NCBI GenBank assembly: GCA_026982695.1
Contig: JALSGS010000034.1
Coordinates: 342,358 to 406,357 of the forward strand
From: Saprospiraceae bacterium
GTDB lineage: Bacteria > Bacteroidota > Bacteroidia > Chitinophagales > Saprospiraceae
DNA length: 64,000 bases
Direction: 5' to 3'
Shown: positions 28,509 to 36,474 of the stretch, piece after piece
Position numbering within the stretch: position 1 is the first letter of the stretch
Layout: each line of letters starts with the position of its first letter
Notes under the pieces: generated by a model
Told to the model about the DNA's origin: nothing
Database searches by the model: none
The model's input: the letters and a program-made list of their open reading frames with translations, nothing else
Made by a program: the position numbers and the translations under genes

Positions 28509-29537
28509 TTAAAGGCCAAATCTGCGCTGTAAGGCGCTGCACAACTTGGCTCGTACTTCTCTGAGGGCTTTGTCCACCTCAGCTTTGTTGGTCCGTTTTA
28601 CTTGAGCAATTTCCTCGGCAGTAAGCCCTTCCTGTACGGCTAGGTCAAAGATGGTACGCTGAAAGGGCGGTAGTTGGGTCAGTACGGCCATAATCACTTC
28701 ATTGGCTTCTTCTCGAGAGAGCTCATCGTCGAGTTTTTCGAGCAACTCGCTGGCTTCTTCTTCGTCAAATACGTCTTCCAGGTGATAGTAGCGGTCGCTA
28801 TGTAGATGAGCCAGCATGTCTTGTTGCTCGTCGTGGAATTGGCGCTGAATTTTTTGTAGTTGTGTGGCGTCAAGCGTATCCAAATCTTCTTTTTGGGGCA
28901 CTTGCTGCTCGTGAAGCTCTTGATCGAGGAGCTCATCGGCTAATTGAAATGCCCATAGGTCAAATTGCTCGCTGCTGCTGGGTGCTTGCTCAATTTGTTC
29001 GTATATCTGGTGATGTAGTTTTTCTTCGAGTTGCGGCAAAGACACGGTGCCTTTTTCGATGTGGTGACTAGCTTCAGCCATGTGTAGCCGGCGTTCCATG
29101 TATTCGCTGATATTGGGGATAGTTTTGCGCAGCAAGTCGTTGAATGCCTGCTGATCTCCTTCCGTTTTGTACATGCGCAGGAAGCCGGTAGCACTTCGTG
29201 CGAAATCTTTTTGGCGATTTTTTCGCTTGTACAGGTAGTCTTTTCGTTCTTTTTCCAGTGCGTGTTTCAGGGCTTTTTGGAATTTTTTGAAGGTGGCCTG
29301 GAGTGCTTTGGTAGCATCTTTGTCTTTTTCGCTGGCATATACAGTACCGGACTTGAGGTCTATAGAGTAAGCCACTCGTATCCAAATATTGCCACTTGGG
29401 TTGATAAATACTTCAAGAGTGGGCTTTTTGCTGTATTTTTTGAAAAACTTTTCAATTTTTTTAGTGTGTTGATGCACCAGCTTTTCTACTTGTGCTTTTT
29501 TTACCTCTGCGGCATGGATGTGCAGTTGTACTTCCAT
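28509..29537 (-). CDS. HPF/RaiA-like domain fused to sigma-70-like domains (paralogue B)
   Basis: 342 residues. Residues 1-105 read as an HPF/RaiA (S30AE) ribosome-hibernation fold: a helix with VEKLVHQHTKKIEKFFKKY, strands LEVFINPSGN and IWIRVAYSIDL, then YASEKDKDATKALQATFKKF and a basic helix. Residues 128-208 align with the region-2-like part of paralogue A (31077-32189) but are degenerate. An acidic stretch follows (209-280), then a region-4-like helix-turn-helix at 283-340 (LPPFQRTIFDL, GLTAEEIAQVKRTNKAEV). I infer a cytoplasmic protein able to touch both ribosome and RNA polymerase or DNA. It has its own transcript: a terminator at 29596-29624 precedes it. Confidence 0.75.
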   Translation of the reverse strand: MEVQLHIHAAEVKKAQVEKLVHQHTKKIEKFFKKYSKKPTLEVFINPSGNIWIRVAYSIDLKSGTVYASEKDKDATKALQATFKKFQKALKHALEKERKDYLYKRKNRQKDFARSATGFLRMYKTEGDQQAFNDLLRKTIPNISEYMERRLHMAEASHHIEKGTVSLPQLEEKLHHQIYEQIEQAPSSSEQFDLWAFQLADELLDQELHEQQVPQKEDLDTLDATQLQKIQRQFHDEQQDMLAHLHSDRYYHLEDVFDEEEASELLEKLDDELSREEANEVIMAVLTQLPPFQRTIFDLAVQEGLTAEEIAQVKRTNKAEVDKALREVRAKLCSALQRRFGL

Positions 29538-29595
29538 GTGAATGCGTTTTAGTAGTTGAATAAAAAGTTTGGTTGTCCAAAGATGTTTTTGGTAG

Positions 29596-29624
29596 AAAAA
29601 AGCACCGGCATCTCCAGCCGTGCT
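29596..29624 (-). terminator. Intrinsic terminator after the YfdX-family gene
   Basis: On the minus strand AGCACGGC, loop, GCCGGTGCT (one bulged G) then six Ts. It separates the three-gene unit 29693-32189 from paralogue B. Confidence 0.7.
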
Positions 29625-29692
29625 TTCGATGCCAGGCTATATTCATCCAATTGCTGTGTGCGCTGAAGGGGGTGAGCGGTGTGTGCGATGTG

Positions 29693-30658
29693 TTATTGAT
29701 TATGGATGATCCGGTCTTTGAACTTGCGTAGGGTGTTCAGCAAGGTGTCCATGGGCTGGATGACGTCTTGCCCTTCGTTGATGCCACGGCGGATTTCCTT
29801 GATGGCTTTGGCCAAGGTAACAAATTCCTTATCGCGGCGACCATACCCCATCTCTTCGGCCAAGATCAACTGATATTGTGCATTTTCGAGCAAGGTCAGA
29901 ATAGTGGCCTTTTGCTCTTTGTGGGTGAGCAAGCTTTGTGCTTGCTGGAGTAAGACTTCAGCCCTTAAAATGGGCAGTGGTACGATGATTTCCTTGACTA
30001 CTAGTGCTTTAAGTGCTTCGCCAATGGTGAGAGCAGCCATTTCAAAATTGTCTTTGTCCAAAAAAGAGACGGCCAGCCGCATGGCATCTGGATAAGCACC
30101 TAATGGTATTTTGGTGATGGTAATCACCGCTTCACTGGCCATGCCTTCTAACAATTGGCGTGCTGCCTGGTACTGATCTTCCTTGATGGCTTCTTTTACG
30201 GCTTTTTTCAGTTTTTTGACCCCCTCCAAATCGGTAATGAGTTCCACTTGGCGCGCATCGACACTAATGGGCACTTCTACTAATTCGGGATCTCGCGCCA
30301 AGAGCACTTCTAGCTTGCCTATTGCGCTTTCCAGTTGCTTGAGGGCTTCTTCTTTGTCCTGATTAGCAATGGCTTCCAGTGCTTGTCGTGTTTGGGCAAT
30401 AGCACTTATGGCTTCTTCGACCAGTTCGTGTTCTTGGATGGCCAGCTCTTTACGGCTTAGTTCAGCTACGCGGTTTTGCAGCGTGTCGCGCGACATGCCC
30501 AGGGAGTCAGGCAAAGCCATGCGTACTTGTTCAATATCTGTGCTTTCTGCGTGATTGGTTGTTTTGCCACAGCTAGCTATGCCAAAAGCCAATGAGATCA
30601 TCAGAATCCCAAGGGTAGTTGTGCGATTCATGACTTTTACTGTTTTATTCCATTTCAT
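29693..30658 (-). CDS. YfdX family lipoprotein
   Basis: 321 residues (or 312 from the ATG at 30631). Lipobox GIASC puts the lipid cysteine at residue 30. The mature part has the YfdX pattern: repeated helices AIAQTRQALEAIANQDKEEA, VEVPISVDARQVELITDL, AARQLLEGMASEAVITITKIPLG and MAALTIGEALKAL. YfdX proteins are periplasmic; in E. coli yfdX belongs to the acid-resistance EvgA regulon, and the biochemical role is unclear. The mean charge is acidic with coiled-coil character. Located between the two HPF-sigma fusion genes, and ended by its own terminator. Confidence 0.82.
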   Translation of the reverse strand: MKWNKTVKVMNRTTTLGILMISLAFGIASCGKTTNHAESTDIEQVRMALPDSLGMSRDTLQNRVAELSRKELAIQEHELVEEAISAIAQTRQALEAIANQDKEEALKQLESAIGKLEVLLARDPELVEVPISVDARQVELITDLEGVKKLKKAVKEAIKEDQYQAARQLLEGMASEAVITITKIPLGAYPDAMRLAVSFLDKDNFEMAALTIGEALKALVVKEIIVPLPILRAEVLLQQAQSLLTHKEQKATILTLLENAQYQLILAEEMGYGRRDKEFVTLAKAIKEIRRGINEGQDVIQPMDTLLNTLRKFKDRIIHNQ

Positions 30659-30764
30659 GGCTCGATATTTTTTGTTTTAGGCTATTGATGACACACACCA
30701 TGTCCTTCCCCTTCAGCTGTCTTTTAACCGAAAGGCAAAGAGGTGTCTACATGGCAGGGTGTGA

Positions 30765-31064
30765 TTAGCTGTTGCCAGCTAATAGCTGGGAAGGTGCAGG
30801 TTGATAGTGTACTTCGCTTATTTCGGCTGCAAAGCCTTTCTGACCCGATAGTGCCTCAAGTAAAAAGAGGTGTGCGTGTACGCTAGTGGTGTCGTCACCT
30901 ACCACGAAGTAGCCTAGGCATTCCACGTGATCAGGCGCTAATTTCTTTTTGCTATGCAACTCAAGCCATCCATCAGCTCGAGCGATCCATTCGGTGGCGA
31001 AGCCTTGCTTTCGGGCTTCTTTAATAGCTTGAGTCAAAGAGCGAAATCGGGTCAGTGGCTTCAT
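30765..31064 (-). CDS. Small hypothetical protein (99 aa)
   Basis: 99 residues, no signal peptide. The N-terminal helix LTQAIKEARKQGFATEW followed by strands (LELHSKKKL, HVECLGYFVVGDDTTSVHAHLFLLEAL) loosely resembles a family of about 100-residue Bacteroidota proteins that databases often mislabel phosphoribosylpyrophosphate synthetase; I am not sure of the match. It starts 12 bases after HPF-sigma paralogue A, so the two are co-translated in one operon. Confidence 0.65.
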   Translation of the reverse strand: MKPLTRFRSLTQAIKEARKQGFATEWIARADGWLELHSKKKLAPDHVECLGYFVVGDDTTSVHAHLFLLEALSGQKGFAAEISEVHYQPAPSQLLAGNS

Positions 31065-31076
31065 GTGCCAAGACTT

Positions 31077-32189
31077 TTAGCTCACCTTTTCAGGTAGGAT
31101 ACGCCAATGTAACAAAGCTTGCTTGATGCGTTGGCGCACAGCGTGGATGGTTTGTTCCACTTCTGTGGCATTCATGTTTTTGATGTAGGCAACTTCTTCA
31201 GTAGTAAGTCCTTGTAGTATATGCAGGTCAAAGATGGATCGTTGTTGCATGGGTAGGCGTGTCAGTGCCATCTTGATGCGTTTGCGCACTTTTCGATCGA
31301 TGGGGATATTGTCGGCACTGGCTTCTTCTTCGATCTTTTTGAGCAGGGCTTCTTCGTCTGCATCGATCAATTCGATGTCTTCGGTGGTGTATTCATCAAG
31401 GTGGTAAGAGATGTCGTCGAGTTCTTCTATGAGTACCAAGTCGCCATCGGCATCCACAGAGAAGTGCTCTTCCATTTCTTTCATTTCACGGGCAGTCCAC
31501 TCTTCGATACTTACCGCACGTGCATTTTTTTCTTTTTCTGCTTCGCGCAACTGCTCGTCGAGCACTTCTTCAGCGATTTTGTATATCCAAACTTTGAAAT
31601 TTTGTTGGTGTTCGAGTGCGTCCTGGTCATATCGTTCCCAAGCACGCAGCCATACCTCATCGGCTAAGCCCTGTGGGCTATACATGCCTTTGGGTACCAA
31701 GCCGGCAGCTTCTGCCATGCGTAACCTTCGACCTATATAGGCTCTTACCTCGGGCAGTAGTTTGCTCAGTAGTTGCACAAAGGATTCGCGCTCTCCACCC
31801 TTTTTATAGTCTTCCAGGTAGGTGTTGAGTTGGACGAGTGATTCGAGCTTGCGCTGCCATCGGCGGCGCTGGGCTTCCCGTCGTTCTTCTGCTCTGTGTT
31901 TGCGCACTAAGCGGAGAAACTTGTCGTTGAGTTGTCCTGCAGCACTAAGTACATTTGAGGCTTTGTGGGAAGCATATATAATGTGGCCGTTTTTCATATT
32001 GAGTGAATAGGCAATGCGCCATTCGTTGGGCCCAGTTTTTGACACATGTACATCGAGCTGAAGTGGTTTGCTATAACCGTGCAAGATGCGTGCGAGCTTT
32101 TCCGCATAAGTAGCAAGATGAGCTTCCAACTTATCGAGTGTTTCTTGGGGCAGTTCTTGTGGCCTTATTATGTTTAGCTTAATTTTCAT
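31077..32189 (-). CDS. HPF/RaiA-like domain fused to ECF-like sigma domains (paralogue A)
   Basis: 370 residues. Residues 1-105 form an HPF/RaiA-like domain (LDKLEAHLATYAEKLARIL; strands LQLDVHVSKTG and WRIAYSLNM; IIYASHKASNVLSAAGQL). A basic helix (96-115, RKHRAEERREAQRRRWQRK) links to a sigma region-2-like domain (135-215), in which LADEVWLRAWERYDQ resembles the region 2.2-2.4 helix of ECF factors. A strongly acidic linker (216-295) precedes a region-4-like helix-turn-helix (302-360: LPMQQRSIFDLHILQGLTTEEVAYI). First gene of an operon with the 99-aa and YfdX genes. Promoter activity or ribosome binding is inferred from fold resemblance only. Confidence 0.78.
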   Translation of the reverse strand: MKIKLNIIRPQELPQETLDKLEAHLATYAEKLARILHGYSKPLQLDVHVSKTGPNEWRIAYSLNMKNGHIIYASHKASNVLSAAGQLNDKFLRLVRKHRAEERREAQRRRWQRKLESLVQLNTYLEDYKKGGERESFVQLLSKLLPEVRAYIGRRLRMAEAAGLVPKGMYSPQGLADEVWLRAWERYDQDALEHQQNFKVWIYKIAEEVLDEQLREAEKEKNARAVSIEEWTAREMKEMEEHFSVDADGDLVLIEELDDISYHLDEYTTEDIELIDADEEALLKKIEEEASADNIPIDRKVRKRIKMALTRLPMQQRSIFDLHILQGLTTEEVAYIKNMNATEVEQTIHAVRQRIKQALLHWRILPEKVS

Positions 32190-32499
32190 AGTCTTTTAGG
32201 TTTTTTATCTCTGTGCTAATTACTGCACAAGTGCAATGCCATGTAAATGAAGGGGTAATTATTGCAGGAAAAATTATTGGGTAGTAGACATTTCGACAGT
32301 AATTTACTGAAAAATGGGCCAAAGTGGCAGTTGCCCTGTGCTTTTACTTCTGCGAGGCGTACATATACCTTCCTGCGGAAACCTATTTGAATGTGAATGG
32401 CATGTGGTATATGGGCATTTTTAGTTAAGGTATTACTCAAGGGGCAAGTGAGGTGAATACGATGTGTTTCTTTGCAGTGTATATCAAAAATGCATTTCC
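32190..32499. other. Divergent intergenic region, 310 bases
   Basis: Between HPF-sigma paralogue A and dcd. No exact TAnnTTTG on the minus strand; a palindromic TGCACTTGTGCA-like element (minus strand) lies about 45 bases upstream of paralogue A. A one-mismatch box TTTCTTTG at 32467-32474 precedes dcd. A 74-codon minus frame at 32216-32440 was not called. Confidence 0.5.
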
Positions 32500-33036
32500 A
32501 TGATTTTGTCCGATAAAAAAATACTGGAAGCCATAGAAGCAGGTGATATCGTTATCGAGCCGTTTCGGCGTGAGTGTTTGGGCACAAACTCTTACGACGT
32601 GCACTTGGGTAAGTGGTTGGCTCGCTATAAAGATCACATTCTCGATGCACGCAAACACAACCCCATCGAATACATTGAGATACCGCCTGAAGGTTTTGTA
32701 TTGCATCCCAATACACTTTATCTAGGTGTGACTGAAGAATATACAGAGACGCGTAGGTATGTACCTTTCCTTGAAGGCAAGAGCAGTGTGGGGCGCTTGG
32801 GTATCGACATTCACGCTACAGCGGGCAAAGGTGACGTGGGCTTCTGCAATACTTGGACTTTGGAGATCTCTTGCACCCATCCAGTGCGCGTGTATGCAGG
32901 CATGCCTATTGGCCAGCTGATCTATTTTATGGTTGCAGGTGAAATTGGAACGTATTACGACAAGAAGAAGGATGCAAAATATACCCAGCGCACAGACAAG
33001 CCCGTGGAGAGCATGATGTGGAAAAATAAATTTTAA
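32500..33036 (+). CDS. dcd: dCTP deaminase
   Basis: 178 residues from the ATG at 32500. The trimeric dUTPase-like fold is seen as GTNSYDVHLG, FLEGKSSVGRLGIDIHATAGKGDVGF and the catalytic-Glu segment TWTLEI; the C-terminus YTQRTDKPVESM matches Dcd. Converts dCTP to dUTP for dTMP synthesis; a bifunctional deaminase/dUTPase version cannot be excluded. Not obviously in an operon with its neighbours. Confidence 0.95.
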   Translation: MILSDKKILEAIEAGDIVIEPFRRECLGTNSYDVHLGKWLARYKDHILDARKHNPIEYIEIPPEGFVLHPNTLYLGVTEEYTETRRYVPFLEGKSSVGRLGIDIHATAGKGDVGFCNTWTLEISCTHPVRVYAGMPIGQLIYFMVAGEIGTYYDKKKDAKYTQRTDKPVESMMWKNKF

Positions 33037-33403
33037 TTCCTCTGTGGCCCTATCTTTTGTCCAAGGCTAGCGCAGGGTGTTTTTCTGGAAATTTTAGCTT
33101 TGGCTGATACAATTGGGCATATCTGGTAGAAGAGATGAGTGCCTTCCTTTATTGGCATAGTATAGAGAGTTTTTGTACAGGGCAACCAAGAAACTGGCTC
33201 GATAGTAGCTGTAGTTTGGTGACTATGTAGCTCACCCATTGTATTGTGTATTGTGGGCTGATCACAAAGACAAAGATGGTGCACTGGCTGCCTACACTGC
33301 TGCAATAACTCTCGAGCCATAGTCACACTATTAGCCTAGTGAGCCATTAGCATAATATGGATTGGCTTTTGAGTGTTTGCGCTTTGCGCTAAAAAATTCT
33401 TAT
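33037..33403. other. Intergenic region, 367 bases
   Basis: No convincing gene. Contains an exact plus-strand TAGCTTTG at 33095-33102, 300 bases from the next start, of doubtful meaning. A minus-strand frame at 33033-33326 lacks any family signature and has a Cys/His/Thr-rich composition unlike real genes here. Confidence 0.5.
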
Positions 33404-34330
33404 ATGCACCGCGAATGGAAATTATGGATAGGTCGTTTGATAGCTTTGCTCATTTTGGGTTTAGGTAGTTGGTGGTATACAGCGGCACCTTATGGGCGCG
33501 AGGTGGGGCGCTTAGAAACTTTAATGTTGATTTTTTTTGGGGCCGGTATACTGTTTTTGTTTTTCTTTCGTGTCAGATGGACGATGTTTTTCCTCGGCAT
33601 GAGTGCGTTGCTGGCTTTATTGCTCAAATCCGATTTGCGCTATTGTGTGCTTCCTCAGGAAGAGCGCCCTCTCACTACTCTTTCTGTGAGATTTATCGAC
33701 TATACCGATGAGCTGCCATTCAATTGGCGATCACAGCTTTTGCATCTCGAAGGTGATGTACTCGTGTTGCGTTTGCCTGACACCTTGGTTTGCCCTGAGG
33801 ATCTGCGCACATTGGTTTTTCGCTGGCCGCAGATATGGTGCGAAGGGCACAAGAGTAATTACATGTTGCTGAGTCGCTTGCCTTTTCGCGAAGAAGTTGC
33901 TTCACTTCCTTTAGGTATGCATCAAAAATATCTTTCAATACCCCAGAAAAAAGAATTGCTTTTGTTGACAGGAGAATGGAAAGTGGGAGCCCATCCCATA
34001 AGTACACTTGAGGCAATGTTGCAAGTGATTGCCAAAGCAAACCAGCCGACTATATGGTTGCTGCACATGAAATGGCCCGAATTGTTTGAGCATTTACGTC
34101 AGCTGCGCCAACGCTTTGGTGTATGTATCTGTCAGGTAGTGCATGTGCCTTTTCAGCCTTCTTTGCCTCGATGGCGTCGCCTGAATCGACGGGCTACCTG
34201 GGTGGTGATGCATAACGATTACGTGCGTTGCCGTGATTTTAGGCTTTTCAATGAGCAGGGAACGCGCAGCCGTGCCTTACTATATGTATTTATCAATGAC
34301 AACCAGCAGTGTAATGAAGCGTCGTATTAA
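33404..34330 (+). CDS. Membrane protein with degenerate EEP (endonuclease/exonuclease/phosphatase) domain
   Basis: 308 residues from the ATG at 33404. Three membrane segments in residues 5-75, then a soluble domain whose layout follows YafD-like EEP proteins: TTLSVRFIDYTDELP at the position of the metal-site Asn strand, DVLVLRLPD where the family has the catalytic Glu, NYMLLSRLPF for the substrate strand, and GTRSRALLYVFI where GSDH is expected. All four catalytic positions appear replaced, so a nuclease or phosphatase activity is unlikely. Overlaps the start of dgkA. Assignment is from pattern only. Confidence 0.6.
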   Translation: MHREWKLWIGRLIALLILGLGSWWYTAAPYGREVGRLETLMLIFFGAGILFLFFFRVRWTMFFLGMSALLALLLKSDLRYCVLPQEERPLTTLSVRFIDYTDELPFNWRSQLLHLEGDVLVLRLPDTLVCPEDLRTLVFRWPQIWCEGHKSNYMLLSRLPFREEVASLPLGMHQKYLSIPQKKELLLLTGEWKVGAHPISTLEAMLQVIAKANQPTIWLLHMKWPELFEHLRQLRQRFGVCICQVVHVPFQPSLPRWRRLNRRATWVVMHNDYVRCRDFRLFNEQGTRSRALLYVFINDNQQCNEASY

Positions 34331-34673
34331 GAGTTTTGGTTATGCATTTTGTGGTGTGCGTCAATTAATCCGTACCGAGGCCAATGCACGCATTCATTTA
34401 GTGGCTACCGTGGGGGTCGTAGGTGTGGGTTTGAGCCTAGGCTTGTCTCGATACGAGTGGATTGCAATTGTATTGTGCATAGGAGGCGTCTGGGCGGCAG
34501 AGGCATTTAACACAGCTTTAGAAGCACTTACTGACTTAGCCTCACCCCAATATCACGAACTGGCACGACGTGCCAAGGATGTAGCTGCGGCAGGTGTGTT
34601 GTATATGGCTATTGCAGCTACGATAGTAGGGCTACTTGTATTTATGCCTCACTTACTTGTTTATCTTCACTGA
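34296..34673 (+). CDS. dgkA: Diacylglycerol/undecaprenol kinase family protein
   Basis: 125 residues (119 if the ATG at 34314 is used). Three membrane helices and the family core EAFNTALEALTDLASPQYHELARRAKDVAAAGVL (motif NTAxE...KDxAAA, about residues 68-98). Integral-membrane kinase of the DgkA type that phosphorylates diacylglycerol or undecaprenol at the inner membrane. It overlaps the preceding gene by 35 bases, implying coupled translation. Confidence 0.9.
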   Translation: MTTSSVMKRRIKSFGYAFCGVRQLIRTEANARIHLVATVGVVGVGLSLGLSRYEWIAIVLCIGGVWAAEAFNTALEALTDLASPQYHELARRAKDVAAAGVLYMAIAATIVGLLVFMPHLLVYLH

Positions 34674-34764
34674 ACAATTGGACAGCATCATCCCATTAAA
34701 AGAATACGTAGTAAGTAGAATGTAAAGAACAATTATACAAAAGGGCGGTTAAACGTGATATGAT

Positions 34765-36234
34765 ATGAGATGGTTTGCTATTGCCTTTGTCGTGCTGTTT
34801 TACTGGCGCATTAGTGCACAAGAGCAAATAGGGTGGCGCATGGATCGTTATGCGTCATTGGCAGGTGCCGACCTCAATCCTGCATGGCCCTTGAGTAGTG
34901 TCTATCCTCTTAGATGGGAGTTTCGTTTGGGTGCTGCCTCTCTTTTTATACAAAATGATTATTTGTTTCTCGAGTCGGCCAGTAATATAGCTTTGTGGAA
35001 TGCACGATCGAATTTGCGCATCTATGCCCGACCTGATATTGGCGATGTGCCCAATTTGCCTCAAGGTGCTTTTGCACTGGACTTCTTTCAAAAGGAGGTG
35101 CCTTTTCAAGGGCGCACAAGTGGCTCACTAAATGGTCCTGGATTGTGGTTGCGTGTGGGTGAGCAGCATGCTATAGGACTAGCGCTATCAGCTCGGGGGT
35201 GGCTGCAGGCATGGCGCTTGCCAGATCAGTTGGGTTATTATACTTTTGATGCTAACCCTATAGGTCAGTCTATCCCCATTACACCTTTTGAGATTACTGC
35301 TCAGACGTGGCGTGAATGGACCTTGCACTATAGCTTTAGCTGGGAAGGATGGGCAGCCCAGCATGTATTGGGTGTGCAGTTCAAGTGGTTGAGAGGCTAT
35401 GAATCCTTGTGGTTGGATGTGCCGCAGCCCATGGAGCTGAGACGCTTGCTGGGAGACACAGTAGCGGCACCTGCCAATGCGGAACTTTCTGCAGGATATA
35501 CCCATACCATTTGGAGTGGGCCTGACGCTATCTTTCAGCAACCTCATGGTCGAGGCATAGGCTTTGACATTGGATATGCCCGAGTAATACATGGAAGTCG
35601 CGACCCATGGGCTGTGCGTTGGGGCGTGTCTTTAGTTGATGTGGGATACATAAACTATGAAGGTGCTGTGTCGTGGCATAGCGTGCGGTTAGATACAGCT
35701 CGCCTTTATACGCGTAGCCCATATGTAGGTTTTTCGCGCTTTGATGAGGTGCCTACATTGATCCGACGGTTTAGTTATGAAAGTTTGGGAGATTCATTGG
35801 CTTCGTATCAGGGCGATCACTATAGATTGTGGTTGCCTACAGGGCTATCAGCTCAAGTAGATATCTCGATTACCCCTTGGGCTTTTGTAGGTGGAATGAT
35901 GATGATACCGCTGCCGTGGGGCGTTGTAGGTAGTCGACGCAACGCAGTGCTTTCGCTGAACCCTCGGCTTGAACATCGATGGGGGAGTATAACTGTACCT
36001 TTTGTATGGTATGCCTGGCAAGAAGTGCATATGGGGCTTGCTGCTCGTTTTGCATTTGTGACTATAGGCACTGATCACTTAGGGTCATGGATAAATAGTG
36101 ATGTGTATACGGGTACGGATGTGTATGTATCGTTGAGCTTGATCCCCTTTTTGAAAGGCATGGGGATGCAATTGGGAGGAAAACGCTACAAAAAACGTTA
36201 CAAAAAAGGGAGAGTGCGCTGTTATGAATTTTAA
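34765..36234 (+). CDS. Outer-membrane barrel protein, DUF5723-like
   Basis: 489 residues: signal peptide (1-18, ending RISAQ) and barrel-like strands throughout. Family-like features are the early LNPAWPLSSVYPLRWEFRLG, the NLPQGAFALDFF block, and GRGIGFDIGYARVI near residue 265. DUF5723 proteins are Bacteroidota outer-membrane proteins of unknown role. The C-terminal tail is very basic (KRYKKRYKKGRVR), unusual for a barrel end. A-rich codons in this tail suggest an extension after the last strand. Confidence 0.78.
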   Translation: MRWFAIAFVVLFYWRISAQEQIGWRMDRYASLAGADLNPAWPLSSVYPLRWEFRLGAASLFIQNDYLFLESASNIALWNARSNLRIYARPDIGDVPNLPQGAFALDFFQKEVPFQGRTSGSLNGPGLWLRVGEQHAIGLALSARGWLQAWRLPDQLGYYTFDANPIGQSIPITPFEITAQTWREWTLHYSFSWEGWAAQHVLGVQFKWLRGYESLWLDVPQPMELRRLLGDTVAAPANAELSAGYTHTIWSGPDAIFQQPHGRGIGFDIGYARVIHGSRDPWAVRWGVSLVDVGYINYEGAVSWHSVRLDTARLYTRSPYVGFSRFDEVPTLIRRFSYESLGDSLASYQGDHYRLWLPTGLSAQVDISITPWAFVGGMMMIPLPWGVVGSRRNAVLSLNPRLEHRWGSITVPFVWYAWQEVHMGLAARFAFVTIGTDHLGSWINSDVYTGTDVYVSLSLIPFLKGMGMQLGGKRYKKRYKKGRVRCYEF

Positions 36235-36474
36235 AGTGTGTGATAGTACTTAAAAAAGGCCTGATTATTGAATGTGTGTTAGGTGTATATTATATAACAG
36301 GACAAATAACCGTCACATTTTGAACTAATGTACAAGTTAAGGCTGCTTTTGCTGTCTTACTTTGGGATTCTCAAATGTCGAGATATGGCTTTTCAGGCTG
36401 TGGCCATTGTGATCATCTTTTTAAGCATTTGTCGCTGGGTGACGTGTAAAATTGAGCAAAACCAATGGATTGGG

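Noticed and set aside
28259..28519. 87-codon N-terminal extension of FtsH
   Set aside because: The extension is unlike any FtsH N-terminus, whereas the ATG at 28258 gives the usual short cytoplasmic start and first membrane helix.
33033..33326. 97-codon minus-strand frame between dcd and the EEP-like gene
   Set aside because: Composition rich in Cys, His and Thr, no recognisable domain, no ordered promoter; likely a chance frame.
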